A stretch of 37,463 bases of DNA, from contig JAKQQP010000168.1 of the NCBI GenBank assembly GCA_029564115.1, positions 1-37,463 of the forward strand, given 5' to 3'. Source of the DNA: Candidatus Rifleibacteriota bacterium. GTDB lineage: Bacteria; Riflebacteria; Ozemobacteria; Ozemobacterales; Ozemobacteraceae. The notes beneath the pieces are model-generated. The model was not told the DNA's origin. It saw only the letters and a program-made list of their open reading frames with translations, and did not search any database. Below are positions 16,753 to 25,679 of the stretch, in pieces. The stretch's first letter is position 1; each line of letters opens with the position of its first letter. The position numbers and the translations under genes are program-made.

Positions 16753-18192
16753 ATGCGCTCAAAAAAGCTTGCCACAGGCCGCAGAAAAACCGGCAACCTG
16801 CTTTATTCCATAATTCTTCTCTCGATAATGATTTTCTTGAATGGCTGTACAGGCAAAGGAGATCTGCGCTTCAACCCACCCCCGGATGGCAGCGAGTTTT
16901 CCATTTCCGGCACCATCTCACTTCCAGAGATCATAGAAACTGAATTGAGCGCTTCCTTGCGAGGCGATCTTGCGGCTCTGAAAGATTTTTCGGGTTTTAA
17001 GATCTCAGCCGGACCAGTTTCTGCTGCGGCAAAAAAAGACGGGAGTTTTTCACTTTCAGGGGTCCCCTTTTCGCAGGAACTGGTTTTGCGTGCCGAAGCG
17101 GGCAAAGTGGTTCTGTTACGCCGCGTGACAGAAGACGAGCTTTTCTACTCGAACCTCAGCAATCTTGAACTGAACCTGCAGACCACCGCCGAGGCCCTCG
17201 TCTATCAGCAGGGCATAATTCTGAACAAAAATCTCACCCCGGCAGACATTCGTGCCCGCGAATATTCGGAACAGGTTGCCGGCATCGTTACCGCCCTGAA
17301 GTTGATGCTGCAGCTTCCCAAAAGCTCTGTTGCAAAAACCGTCATCGATCTTCCCGCAGTGATAAATCCTGCTAAAAGTGTCGCAGCAAGCGTTCTGGAG
17401 CGCGAAATCGTTCTCAGAGAAGCCAACAGCGTTCTGCGTCATGTTTTGAGCAGACGCGACCTCGAGCTGCTTAAAGTTTATATTTCGCCGGCTTTTTCGA
17501 ACGACTGGGACTCGACCTCAACCTGGGACGATGCCATATCGCACTTTTCAGAATTATTTGCCGGTTTCAGCTTTGAAGATGTCGACTGGCGGGTCGTAGA
17601 CCTTGAACTGCTGCCAGATAGCCGAGCGCGAGTGAGAACCCGGGTCAGCTTCAAGCTTAGAAATTCTGTATCAGAACAGATTGTGCGCGACAAAACCTGG
17701 GTTTTCGACGCTATCTGGCGAAAAGAGGGCTCTTTCTGGAAAGTCTTTCGCAACATGCCCTATCGCGACACCCACCCTTCTCAGGTGGGAGCCGACGCCA
17801 GATGGGGAGAGCTTGCTTCAGCCCATCATGAGCTGCAGGCCGCCCTGGCCGTCGAAAATTTGTCTGTTTTCGCCAATCGTATTTCGAACACCTTCGGAAA
17901 CGATTTCGACGCCACCAGCACCAGAAACGATCTGCTCGTGGCTGCACAAAGCCGCTTCAATGCCATGGATGTAAAAATCGCAGAATACTCGGTTGATTCG
18001 ATCGAGTTTACCGGCAGCGACAGAGCTCGGGTTCGCTGCCGTGCCAACGTCAGGGTCATCAGTCTCTTACCGGGTATAGACATCGACTCTGGAAATATCG
18101 AAGCAATTGTTGAATGGCGCAAAGAAGACGGCATCTGGAAAATTTTTCGCAATCTGCCCTATCGTTTCAATCACCCCACAAAATTGCCCTGA
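16753..18192 (+). CDS. Lipoprotein with two NTF2-like repeats
   Basis: The protein is 479 residues. The signal peptide ends in the lipobox LNGC, so Cys32 would be lipidated. About 48-125 is a small beta domain (ISGTISLPEI ... KKDGSFSLSGVP), like carboxypeptidase-regulatory or Big-like modules. About 130-225 is helical. Two related units of about 115 residues end the chain (about 235-342 and 365-475). Both share a start FSNDWDSTSTWDD / FGNDFDATSTRND, an ARVR strand, and an end WRKEGSFWKVFRNMPYR / WRKEDGIWKIFRNLPYR. This alpha-helix then curved-sheet layout resembles NTF2/SnoaL-like folds. The start uses GGAGG 4 nt ahead; the frame is open further upstream but that part has no coding look. A strong terminator follows. 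Function is unknown. Confidence 0.75.
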   Translation: MRSKKLATGRRKTGNLLYSIILLSIMIFLNGCTGKGDLRFNPPPDGSEFSISGTISLPEIIETELSASLRGDLAALKDFSGFKISAGPVSAAAKKDGSFSLSGVPFSQELVLRAEAGKVVLLRRVTEDELFYSNLSNLELNLQTTAEALVYQQGIILNKNLTPADIRAREYSEQVAGIVTALKLMLQLPKSSVAKTVIDLPAVINPAKSVAASVLEREIVLREANSVLRHVLSRRDLELLKVYISPAFSNDWDSTSTWDDAISHFSELFAGFSFEDVDWRVVDLELLPDSRARVRTRVSFKLRNSVSEQIVRDKTWVFDAIWRKEGSFWKVFRNMPYRDTHPSQVGADARWGELASAHHELQAALAVENLSVFANRISNTFGNDFDATSTRNDLLVAAQSRFNAMDVKIAEYSVDSIEFTGSDRARVRCRANVRVISLLPGIDIDSGNIEAIVEWRKEDGIWKIFRNLPYRFNHPTKLP

Positions 18193-18199
18193 AAAGTCG

Positions 18200-18239
18200 A
18201 AAGCCGCAAAGCACTCTGCTGGTGCTCTGCGGCTTTTTT
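18200..18239 (+). terminator. Terminator of the NTF2-repeat lipoprotein gene
   Basis: Stem AAAGCCGCAAAGCAC with GTGCTCTGCGGCTTT (one mismatch), loop of 7 nt, then a T6 run. It lies between convergent genes. Confidence 0.92.
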
Positions 18240-18264
18240 AATTGACGACAGCGTCAGGCTTCAC

Positions 18265-19248
18265 TCACTTCTTTTCGAGGACTTTGAGCCGCCTGTTGAC
18301 TTCGGAATTTTTCGGGTCCATTTCGTGGGCTTTTTTCAGGAGAGCAATGGCTTTTTCGGCATCTTTGGGCGACTTGTAAGCATCGGCAAGCCTGATAAGC
18401 ACCTGAACGTGTTCAGGGGCGTAACTGGCAAGAATCCCGGCATTTTTAAGAATTTCGCGGGCCATTTTCAGATTCATGGCTGAAACAAGTTCTGGATCAG
18501 CCTGTCTGATATACTGAATTTCTTCATCGGCGTCATCGGCGTCGGCATCGAATTCTTTCGATACGATCAGGCAGGCAAGCGCTTTCTGCAGTTCTCTGCG
18601 TTCGACAAGAACAAATGCAAGGCCACGCAGAGCGGCAGCAAAATCTTCAGGGTTGTCGGCCAGCTCAAGAGCTTTTTCGTAAGCTATTTTTGCGGCCACG
18701 ATATCGGGACCGCTGTTTTTGCGCAGCTGCATGAATCCGCGTTCTGCAAAAAAAGCAGACCTTACCGGGTTCCACTGAATGGCCTTCTGCATATTGGCAA
18801 GCGCATCATCATGCTTGTTTTCCTGGAAATCGAGAATAGCGAGAAAATAGAAACCGTCAGAAACAGGCTGTTCTACCCACTCTATATCGCGTTTGCTACC
18901 ATTGCGCTGCTCCAGCAAAGAGTAAAGCTCTCTTTCCATGGCTGAATGAAAGCTTTTGTGAACTTTACCATCGGTGTCCTGAAACTTCTCATGAGTAAAA
19001 ACCATTTCATTGGCAACATCTCTGGCTTCTTTCAGATTCCCGGTTTTCATGCGTTCCATAAAAACTATCATCATCTGATTTGTCAGCACAACGGGGTCAA
19101 CTTTGACAGTCTGGGTGGCCAGCTGCAATTCAACCTTTCTGCCGGCAGAGGCATCGGCATTGGCCGGTTTTGAAGACTGCTGAGCAAAAACTGGGCCGGC
19201 AAAAATCATGGCCGACAACATGCAGACGGGCAAATATCTTTTTAACAT
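18265..19248 (-). CDS. Exported TPR-containing protein
   Basis: The protein is 327 residues with a signal peptide ending VFAQ (about 1-23). The mature part is helical. TPR-like units are clearest near the C-terminus (VLIRLADAYKSPKDAEKAIALLKKAHEMDPKNSEVNRRL) and in the middle (DGFYFLAILDFQENKHDDALANMQKAIQWNP). A stretch of Asp/Ala (DADADDADEE) separates them. It likely acts as a periplasmic scaffold or in an envelope complex; no partner is obvious. ATG 19248 is preferred because AAGGAAAA lies upstream and a consensus promoter lies 40-70 bp ahead of it; upstream in-frame starts would sit inside or beyond that promoter. Confidence 0.85.
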   Translation of the reverse strand: MLKRYLPVCMLSAMIFAGPVFAQQSSKPANADASAGRKVELQLATQTVKVDPVVLTNQMMIVFMERMKTGNLKEARDVANEMVFTHEKFQDTDGKVHKSFHSAMERELYSLLEQRNGSKRDIEWVEQPVSDGFYFLAILDFQENKHDDALANMQKAIQWNPVRSAFFAERGFMQLRKNSGPDIVAAKIAYEKALELADNPEDFAAALRGLAFVLVERRELQKALACLIVSKEFDADADDADEEIQYIRQADPELVSAMNLKMAREILKNAGILASYAPEHVQVLIRLADAYKSPKDAEKAIALLKKAHEMDPKNSEVNRRLKVLEKK

Positions 19249-19288
19249 CTGACGTTTTCCTTTTCGTATTGTTACATTTGCAAGCCGC

Positions 19289-19317
19289 AATATACCGCTT
19301 AAAGCTTTCATTTGCAA
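19289..19317 (-). promoter_or_regulatory. Promoter of the exported TPR protein
   Basis: Minus strand: -35 TTGCAA, 17 bp spacer, -10 TATATT, about 40 bp before the ATG at 19248. It rules out the longer upstream reading frame as translated sequence. Confidence 0.72.
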
Positions 19318-19429
19318 CCATCTGCCCAACCGCTGGAAAATCGTCGACCTGGCGCTGAAATTTCGACATTTTTTCTGCCTGGCACACACGCCCAGTCTTA
19401 AAAAGGCCATTTTAGCGATGGCATGTCTT

Positions 19430-19460
19430 TTGCTTAGTTCTACGTTCCTGTTCTTATTTT
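19430..19460 (+). promoter_or_regulatory. Candidate promoter of the exported protein at 19482
   Basis: -35 TTGCTT followed after 18-19 bp by TTATTT or TATTTT. The match is moderate and the implied leader is very short. Confidence 0.4.
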
Positions 19461-19481
19461 AATCTCCGAAGAAGGTGGCCC

Positions 19482-20498
19482 ATGCTGCGAAAAACTGTTC
19501 TGATTCTATTTTTCTCTCTGGCATCCATAACTCTTCATGCTTTTGACAACAGCAGTTTTAATGAAGCTTTGCATGAATTATCCGAAAATATTTCACAGGC
19601 TGCCTATTCGCTGAGCGAAAGAGCCGACAGTGGCGAGCAGGAAGCGTTTACCGCCGCCGCCGAGCGGGCCGACACCTCAGAAAAACGGATTCGCGACCTG
19701 ATTTCTTCCCTGGAAAGTCCGGCAGATTTTTCTGTCGCCGAAAAAACACTCGCCGACTTTGCCGCAGCAGGCAATCTTAATTCTCACACAGTCGCAGTGG
19801 TAGAAAAAATGCTGAAGCAGCGGGTCGCTTTCATTAACGCCACCATGAATGCCGATTCCAATATCAGCGTCACCGCCAGCGGCAGAAGCGCCATAGCACC
19901 GCAGCAGCTTCTCAACAGCCGTCAGCGCCGCATGATCATCATCGAAGTCCCGGTGGTCGAAGCGGTAATTTCACTTGAAGACACCAAAGAAAACCGCAGA
20001 ATAGACAACCTTAAGGCCATTTTTAAACGCCACAACTGCAAAGTGATTTCTGACAATTCTACCGAAAAAGATAAAAATCTCATGCACGGCATCTATTTTT
20101 CCGGGCGCAAACATGTTGTCGATGCGCTCCTGGGCCATTTCGGCGGCGACGTCGTTCAGGCTGACCTCAAGGCAATCGTAAAGATCACCTGTGGCGGCTT
20201 CTGGTCTGGCAAAAAAAGTCTCGAATTCATGATCACTCCCAAAACAGGAAATAGCGTGATGGGTGAGCTGTCATGGTTCAAATCCGTGGTTGAAAAAGAT
20301 CCGGCCAGGTATCTTTCTGAAAACGGCTTCAACGAAATAAAAACTCTCGGCTCTGTAGAGAACATTGCCGGCGAACAAAAAGTGTTGCTCAAGAACACCG
20401 TTGCTGAGATATGGGTGACTTCAAAAAATGGCAGTGCCAGAAACGCCTTCTACAGCAGCAGATCTGAACTCGGCGACATCTACATAAACGCCCAGTGA
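19482..20498 (+). CDS. Exported protein of unknown function
   Basis: The protein is 338 residues with a signal peptide ending LHAF (about 1-20). Residues 25-100 are helical and acidic (FNEALHELSENISQAAYSL). From about 148 an alpha/beta region begins: a basic RQRRMIIIEVPVVEAVISL, then IDNLKAIFKRHNCKVIS and RKHVVDALLGHFGGDVVQA. The order of one strand, one helix and one strand, ending in a hydrophobic strand AIVKITCG, suggests a small sandwich domain. I do not recognise the family. AAGAAGGTGG precedes the ATG. It is followed after 23 bp by another exported protein gene, so the two are probably one operon acting together outside the inner membrane. Confidence 0.7.
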   Translation: MLRKTVLILFFSLASITLHAFDNSSFNEALHELSENISQAAYSLSERADSGEQEAFTAAAERADTSEKRIRDLISSLESPADFSVAEKTLADFAAAGNLNSHTVAVVEKMLKQRVAFINATMNADSNISVTASGRSAIAPQQLLNSRQRRMIIIEVPVVEAVISLEDTKENRRIDNLKAIFKRHNCKVISDNSTEKDKNLMHGIYFSGRKHVVDALLGHFGGDVVQADLKAIVKITCGGFWSGKKSLEFMITPKTGNSVMGELSWFKSVVEKDPARYLSENGFNEIKTLGSVENIAGEQKVLLKNTVAEIWVTSKNGSARNAFYSSRSELGDIYINAQ

Positions 20499-20521
20499 AA
20501 GCACCATCGGGAGAAATAAAA

Positions 20522-21853
20522 ATGAAATTCAATAATAAAACCGTTCTGAAAAGCATATTCGCTGCCGGCCTTATCTTCAGCACCGTTTCTCTGCCGGCCG
20601 CAGAAGAAAAAGACATAGCCGAACTCGAAAAACAGCTGATAACCGCTGAATCGAAACTGCTCGAGCCAGAACTGCGCCTCGACAAGCTGCAACAGGACAG
20701 ATCAAAATACGACGGCACCGGCGGCTGGTTTCAGGGCAGCAAGAAGAAAGCTCTCGACGCCGAGATAGCAAAGAACCAGACTCTGGTCGATCAACAATAC
20801 AAAGAAATGCGAGAAGTTGCCGGGCAGGTCCAGAAAATGGTCTTCGCAGTGGCCCAGACTTTCGAAAAAAATGGTCAGTATGAAAAAGCCATCGGCTATT
20901 ATCTCAAGGTTGAAAACCGCAATGACAGCATCAGACAAAGAATAGCTGCATGCTACAAAGCCAACAGCGATTATGGACAGGCAATCAAATGGCTCCTTGA
21001 AATGCAGAGAAGTGATGAAGTGCTTCTTGAGGTTACAGACTGCTGCAAACTCGACAATAAAATGAAAGAGGCCGTTTACTGGCTGTTCGAAATTTTAAAA
21101 CCCTGGGCTGGCAACAGCGCTGAACTCACTGCCCTCGACCTCATCGAAAAATACGATTACCCGCAGCGCCGGCATGACTATCCTGATTTTTACCAACGTC
21201 TCTCAGACGTCTATATTGCCAAAGCGATCGATTCGCATTCGAGCAACTTCGTTCAGGCAACCCGCGACTACCGTAAAGCCGTTGAACTGCTCAGTACCGA
21301 CATGAACGAAACGCCTGCGCTGGTAAGCTTTGCAATTCTCGACCGCCATCAGAACAATTATCGCGCCGCCCTCGAAATTCTTGACCGCCAGAAAGAAGCC
21401 GCCGAACGCAACTTTGAAGACAAAGTACGCCAGGCACGCCGCGACATCGATGACGCTGAAAACAGACTGCACGACGCAAGATACGAAGCTGACAGGCACT
21501 ACAAGTCACGCCTTGACATGGCAGAGAACTCTGTAAGACAGGCTGAAGCCCGGCTGGCAAAGCTTAAAGCCAATACTACTGCCACTCCCGAAGAAATCGC
21601 CCGGGCCGAACAGAATCTGAGTCATTACAAACGTGAACTCGAACAGACAAGACGAAATCGCGAATCGATCATAAGAGATTACATGCGCCCCTACCACCAG
21701 CAGGTAGAAGAAGCCAGAAATGATTACGACAGGCTTCTGGCCGGGCGAACCAAATTCATCGAAGAATATGTTGCTCCTTACAAACGCAATGTCACTGAAG
21801 CCAAAAAGGCTCTCGACCTGATCAAATCGTTACACGACGCTAACTTTAAATAA
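20522..21853 (+). CDS. Exported protein with TPR-like region and long coiled coil
   Basis: The protein is 443 residues with a signal peptide ending LPAAE (about 1-27). A first coiled coil at about 28-60 (DIAELEKQLITAESKLLE) is followed by a GGWFQGSKKKALDAEI segment. TPR-like units come next (VFAVAQTFEKNGQYEKAIGYYLKVE, DYGQAIKWLLEMQRSDEVL). From about 285 to the end is a long, highly charged coiled coil rich in Arg/Glu (VRQARRDIDDAENRLHDAR, NLSHYKRELEQTRRNR). Such a layout fits a periplasmic tether or scaffold. ATG 20522 has GGGAGA at proper distance; a start at 20495 would have no signal peptide at its N-terminus. It is the second gene of an operon and ends at a 21 bp terminator stem. Confidence 0.75.
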   Translation: MKFNNKTVLKSIFAAGLIFSTVSLPAAEEKDIAELEKQLITAESKLLEPELRLDKLQQDRSKYDGTGGWFQGSKKKALDAEIAKNQTLVDQQYKEMREVAGQVQKMVFAVAQTFEKNGQYEKAIGYYLKVENRNDSIRQRIAACYKANSDYGQAIKWLLEMQRSDEVLLEVTDCCKLDNKMKEAVYWLFEILKPWAGNSAELTALDLIEKYDYPQRRHDYPDFYQRLSDVYIAKAIDSHSSNFVQATRDYRKAVELLSTDMNETPALVSFAILDRHQNNYRAALEILDRQKEAAERNFEDKVRQARRDIDDAENRLHDARYEADRHYKSRLDMAENSVRQAEARLAKLKANTTATPEEIARAEQNLSHYKRELEQTRRNRESIIRDYMRPYHQQVEEARNDYDRLLAGRTKFIEEYVAPYKRNVTEAKKALDLIKSLHDANFK

Positions 21854-21858
21854 TCACT

Positions 21859-21913
21859 CACAGAAAAACAGGGTCTGCTCCCAGGCAATGGAAGCAGACC
21901 CTGTTTTTCTGTG
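21859..21913. terminator. Bidirectional terminator with a perfect 21-bp stem
   Basis: The arms at 21859-21879 and 21893-21913 are perfectly complementary over 21 bp, with a 13 nt loop. The A5 and T5 tracts inside the arms allow termination in both directions between convergent genes. Confidence 0.93.
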
Positions 21914-21919
21914 CCGTTT

Positions 21920-22444
21920 TCAGCGCAGAGTGAATCTTCTAATCAATTCATAACGAGGCTCTTTTTCTGAGAGCTGGCTCTGCAGCAACACAAAATTATC
22001 TACCGACCAGCTTCCTCTGAACTTTCGCAAAATCTTGCGGGCCCAGCCACCGCGACTGCGGGCAAGCGTCAGATGCGCCTTGAACTTTTTCGCATCGACC
22101 AGTTCGCCAAGACCTTCCCGTAGTTTTTCGGCCAGCTGGTTCAAGGCTTCGCCGCCCTGCACTTTGGCGTATAAAACCCTCGGCTCGCCATTTTCAGGGA
22201 AACAGGAAGTATCAGAAATCTCGACATTGAATGAACTGCAGGCCAAAGCAATGTCTTCGCCCGCTTTAATGACTTCAGCAAGCTTTGTTTCAGGCACCTG
22301 CCCCATAAAAGCAAGGGTAATGTGCATGCGTTCAGGCGGCACTGGCTTCCAGGGCCGTTCGAGCGTCACACCAAACTTGTCGAGTTCAAAGCGGGTTTCT
22401 TCGGGCACTTCGAGCGCAAAAAACAATCTCAGAGGCTGTTCCAT
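21920..22444 (-). CDS. thpR: RNA 2',3'-cyclic phosphodiesterase
   Basis: ThpR/LigT enzymes open 2',3'-cyclic phosphates on RNA ends. The protein is 174 residues, normal for the family. Both catalytic H-x-T motifs are present: HIT at 41-43 in RMHITLAFMG and HLT at 124-126 in KAHLTLAR. The N-terminal LRLFFALEVP is the usual first strand. The start lies 3 bp after the cinA stop codon, so it is translationally coupled to cinA. This cinA-thpR pairing is common in bacteria and links the two to nucleotide and RNA-end metabolism. Confidence 0.95.
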   Translation of the reverse strand: MEQPLRLFFALEVPEETRFELDKFGVTLERPWKPVPPERMHITLAFMGQVPETKLAEVIKAGEDIALACSSFNVEISDTSCFPENGEPRVLYAKVQGGEALNQLAEKLREGLGELVDAKKFKAHLTLARSRGGWARKILRKFRGSWSVDNFVLLQSQLSEKEPRYELIRRFTLR

Positions 22445-22447
22445 AAG

Positions 22448-23686
22448 TTACTTTGATTCCTTCAATGAATTAAAAAAGCTCTGAAAAACCGTTCTACAAA
22501 TTCTTTTCTTGATCATCGCCCTGTCGCCAGGCCAGTCGACAAAAGTCACCCTTTCGCCCACCGGGCCAGAAACAGCTACCCAGGCAGTACCCGGGGATTT
22601 CCCCTCAAGGCTGGCCGGACCGGCTACACCGGTTGTGGCCAGACCCCAATCGGCTTTAAACATTTTTCGGGCAGCAACCGCCATGGCTGCGGCCACTTCC
22701 GCAGAAACAGCCCCGAAGTCCCTTATCAGAGCCGGGTCGACCCCGACAGCTATTTTGGCTTCATTTGAATAAGCCGTCACAGAACCAGCAAAACAGCTGC
22801 TGATACCAGGACAATCGGTTATTTCGGCGGCCAGACTGCCACCTGTAACTGATTCCAGGCATGCAAATGTCTGCTTTTCGGCATCAAGAAGCTTTTTTAT
22901 CGCCGAAACGATAGTTTCGGCATCGCAGCCAAAAATCCATGGAGCGAGCAGCAACTCTATTTCGCGAAGAACAGGCTCAGCGACGGATCTGGCCATATCA
23001 GCTGTAGTACCACTGGCTGCGACTCTGACATCAACTCCGCTGTTTCTTGCGTAAGTGCCTATTCCGGGTGAGTCCAGTCGGGTAAAATCCTTGATACGCT
23101 CAGCCAGATCCGATTCACCAATACCTATTGTATGCAAAGTTCGGTGATAAAGAACTTTACCTGAGGCCGGCAAAAGTTTTTCGGCCTGATCAGACCACAT
23201 TTTTACAAGCTCAGAAGGCGGCCCGGGCAAAGCGACAATAATTTTGCCCTTCTTCTCGACATACCAGCCCGGCGCTGTACCCAAAGGGTTAGCGAGAGCT
23301 CCGGCGCTGGGAATCAGCCACGCCTGCTTGCGATTTGCCGCCGGCATCGGACGTTTTCTGGCAGCGAACTTTTTCTCGAGATCTTCAAGCAATCCGGCAT
23401 CGATATATGGTTCTTCACCAAGGGCGGCGGCAATTGCCTCACGGGTCAAATCGTCGTCTGTCGGGCCAAGCCCGCCGCAAAGAATAAGAAGATCGGCACG
23501 GTCAAGCACTTCACAAATAGCTCCGGTCAGGCGTTCGAGGTTATCGCCAAGCGTCTGTCTGCGAAAAACGAAAATACCCAGATCACGCAGACGCTCGCTC
23601 AGATATGCGGCGTTGGTGTCGATAATTTCGCCGAGCAACAGTTCTGTGCCAACACTGATAAGTTCAGCCATAAGTGGTTTCTGCAT
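22448..23686 (-). CDS. cinA: CinA-family protein: MoCF-like domain plus nicotinamide-nucleotide amidase domain
   Basis: The protein is 412 residues, full length. Residues 1-170 are the MoCF/COG1058 domain: ISVGTELLLGEIIDTNAAYL, CGGLGPTDDDLT, and LPGPPSEL. From about 250 to the end is the PncC/COG1546 domain, which in many bacteria deamidates nicotinamide mononucleotide: CLESVTGGSLAAEIT, SVTAYSNEAKIAVGV, and TTGVAGP. The usual ESCTGG reads ESVTGG here. The ATG has AGAGG upstream. It is followed by thpR with almost no gap. The role is in pyridine-nucleotide housekeeping in the cytosol. Confidence 0.95.
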   Translation of the reverse strand: MQKPLMAELISVGTELLLGEIIDTNAAYLSERLRDLGIFVFRRQTLGDNLERLTGAICEVLDRADLLILCGGLGPTDDDLTREAIAAALGEEPYIDAGLLEDLEKKFAARKRPMPAANRKQAWLIPSAGALANPLGTAPGWYVEKKGKIIVALPGPPSELVKMWSDQAEKLLPASGKVLYHRTLHTIGIGESDLAERIKDFTRLDSPGIGTYARNSGVDVRVAASGTTADMARSVAEPVLREIELLLAPWIFGCDAETIVSAIKKLLDAEKQTFACLESVTGGSLAAEITDCPGISSCFAGSVTAYSNEAKIAVGVDPALIRDFGAVSAEVAAAMAVAARKMFKADWGLATTGVAGPASLEGKSPGTAWVAVSGPVGERVTFVDWPGDRAMIKKRICRTVFQSFFNSLKESK

Positions 23687-23722
23687 ATTACCTCTTACAA
23701 CATCTTAAAATTATTCTGAGAA

Positions 23723-25552
23723 TCAGCTTCTACGGTCAAAATAGCCCTGGTCGGCCAGCTTTCTTTCGAGCTCGGCACGATCACGGGTTTTGCTCATCGC
23801 TTCTTCCAGTGAGACTACCTTGTCTTTTACGAGCATACAAAGATCATCGTTTAAAAGCCTGTTACCCTTTGCCTGAGAAGTGATCATAGCGTTGGGAAGC
23901 ATGTAAGTCTTGTTGGTTCTGATCAGGTTCGCCATGGCCGGGTCCATGACCATGATTTCGAAAGCCGGCACACTCCCTCCGGTTATCCGGCGACACAGTG
24001 TCTGACAAACCACGCCGATCAGGTTCTCGGCCAGAAACATGCGAATCTGGTTTTGAGCCTCGGGCGGAAAGTTATCGATGACTCTGTCAATAGTGCTCGC
24101 CGCAGTAGCAGTGTGCAGAGTGGCAAAAACCAGATGACCGGTGTTGGCTGTTTCAAGAGCCATAGCCATGGTTTCATTGTCACGGATCTCTCCGACCATT
24201 ACCACGTCAGGGTTCTCGCGCAGACCGGCCCGCAAAGCTTTGGCAAAACTATGTGTGTGAATGCCCACTTCCCGTTGGTTGATCAGCGCCTTGCGGCTGC
24301 TGTGAATGAACTCGATAGGGTCTTCGATAGTCAGAATATGGCATTTGCGCCGCTCGTTGATCCAGTCGATCATGGCTGACAGTGTCGTCGATTTGCCGCA
24401 GCCAGTTGGCCCAGTAACCAGCACCAGCCCCTTGGGATGCATGCAAAAATCAGTCAGAATCTTCGGCAGACCAAGAGCTTCGACAGTTCTGATCTCGCCG
24501 CGTATGTGGCGAAACACAGCACTGACACCATTGTGGTCGCGCAGCAGATTGACTCTGAAGCGGCAACCATCAGAGGTTGAGTAGGCAAAGTCTTCATCGC
24601 AACTATCTGTAAAAGAAGCAAGTATCTCGGGGCGGGCGGCCGACTGCAGCAGGTCAAGAACCTCTTCGGCACCAAAACGCCCGGTTTCAGGCAGTTCGAA
24701 AATTTCTCCGTCTATTCTCCAGCGCGGAGTCTGACCGGCAGAAAGATAAAGATCTGAGCCACCGGCTTCGACAAGCCGCCAGAGCAGTTCATCTATATGA
24801 GCAGTGCCTGAACCCAGCATTTCGGAAGGGCCAGCATGATTTTCGCCAAAACATGAACACACAAGGCGATTAAAATACTCGGGATCGAAATAGACCGGTC
24901 TGACCTCGATTTTTTCTGAGAAAAAACGATTGGCCGAACTTATCGATTCGTGGGTCAGAAGGCCAGTGTAAGCTACCACCAGCTGATCTTCAAATTTTTT
25001 AACCGGGAGCAATCTGTGCCTTTTGCAGAAATCGGCGGGAAAAAGGTTGACGATTGCCGGGTCAAGCGTCGGCAACTGTTTGCGATTCTCGAGATAGGCG
25101 GTAAAACCTTCAGACTGTTTCATCTTTGCGCTGACAGGCTGCAGGTATGGAATATTGACATTCTGGGTCGCAAGGATGCGCCCGTAAAAAAGTTTTGAAT
25201 TGAAAGAAACTGCGGCCAGCCGGCCGCGAGCAAAGCACGCGTAAGAATGCGTTTCGTCGTGAATGATCGCGGTTTCACCTACAAGTTGCCCCGGTCGGAG
25301 GCGAATTATTTCGATAGGATTGCTCTCTTCACCGATCATGACAGAGATCTCACCCTTGACAATCACGAGAAAGAACTCAGGGTCAGAGCCGGCAGCAAAC
25401 ACCTGTTCACCATTTTCAAAGACCAGTACTTCCCCGGACAGCTTAATCAGTTCGTCAAGCTGTTCATCTGCGAGAAAAACAAACATGCTTGAAACGCCAA
25501 GGATTTTACGTGCCAGAATGATCAGCTCATTATCTACTTCGAACCTTTGCAT
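23723..25552 (-). CDS. PilT-type ATPase with N-terminal cNMP-binding-like and MshEN-like domains
   Basis: PilT ATPases drive type IV pilus retraction from the cytoplasmic side of the inner membrane. The protein is 609 residues, against about 350 for plain PilT. Residues 25-130 are a cNMP-binding-like beta barrel (VLVFENGEQVFAAGSDPEFFLVIVKGEISVMI, RPGQLVGETAII). Its phosphate-binding loop reads GETAIIHDETHSYA, without the usual Arg-Ser/Thr-Ala. About 140-235 resembles the MshEN/type II secretion ATPase N-terminal region (DFCKRHRLLPVKKFEDQLVVA). From about 252 comes PilT: SDLYLSAGQTPRWRIDGEI, Walker A GPTGCGKST at 381-389, IEDPIEF, AGLRENPDVVMVGEIRD (Walker B, 442-458), and GHLVFATLHT at 472-481. 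Pilus genes are absent nearby. It lies 36 bp upstream of cinA. Confidence 0.9.
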   Translation of the reverse strand: MQRFEVDNELIILARKILGVSSMFVFLADEQLDELIKLSGEVLVFENGEQVFAAGSDPEFFLVIVKGEISVMIGEESNPIEIIRLRPGQLVGETAIIHDETHSYACFARGRLAAVSFNSKLFYGRILATQNVNIPYLQPVSAKMKQSEGFTAYLENRKQLPTLDPAIVNLFPADFCKRHRLLPVKKFEDQLVVAYTGLLTHESISSANRFFSEKIEVRPVYFDPEYFNRLVCSCFGENHAGPSEMLGSGTAHIDELLWRLVEAGGSDLYLSAGQTPRWRIDGEIFELPETGRFGAEEVLDLLQSAARPEILASFTDSCDEDFAYSTSDGCRFRVNLLRDHNGVSAVFRHIRGEIRTVEALGLPKILTDFCMHPKGLVLVTGPTGCGKSTTLSAMIDWINERRKCHILTIEDPIEFIHSSRKALINQREVGIHTHSFAKALRAGLRENPDVVMVGEIRDNETMAMALETANTGHLVFATLHTATAASTIDRVIDNFPPEAQNQIRMFLAENLIGVVCQTLCRRITGGSVPAFEIMVMDPAMANLIRTNKTYMLPNAMITSQAKGNRLLNDDLCMLVKDKVVSLEEAMSKTRDRAELERKLADQGYFDRRS

Positions 25553-25602
25553 AAGACACTCTTCTTTTAATTATTTTACTTTACCCGCTTGCGCACATAA
25601 AC

Positions 25603-25630
25603 AGAATAACGCAAATCTTCCCGCTTTCAA
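25603..25630 (-). promoter_or_regulatory. Candidate promoter of the cNMP-PilT gene
   Basis: Minus strand: -35 TTGAAA, 16 bp spacer, -10 TATTCT, giving a leader of about 45 nt before the ATG at 25552. Confidence 0.5.
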
Positions 25631-25679
25631 AGCAAAATCAACCGATGGCTGTTGCAAAACCAACCTGTCAGCGGTCGCG

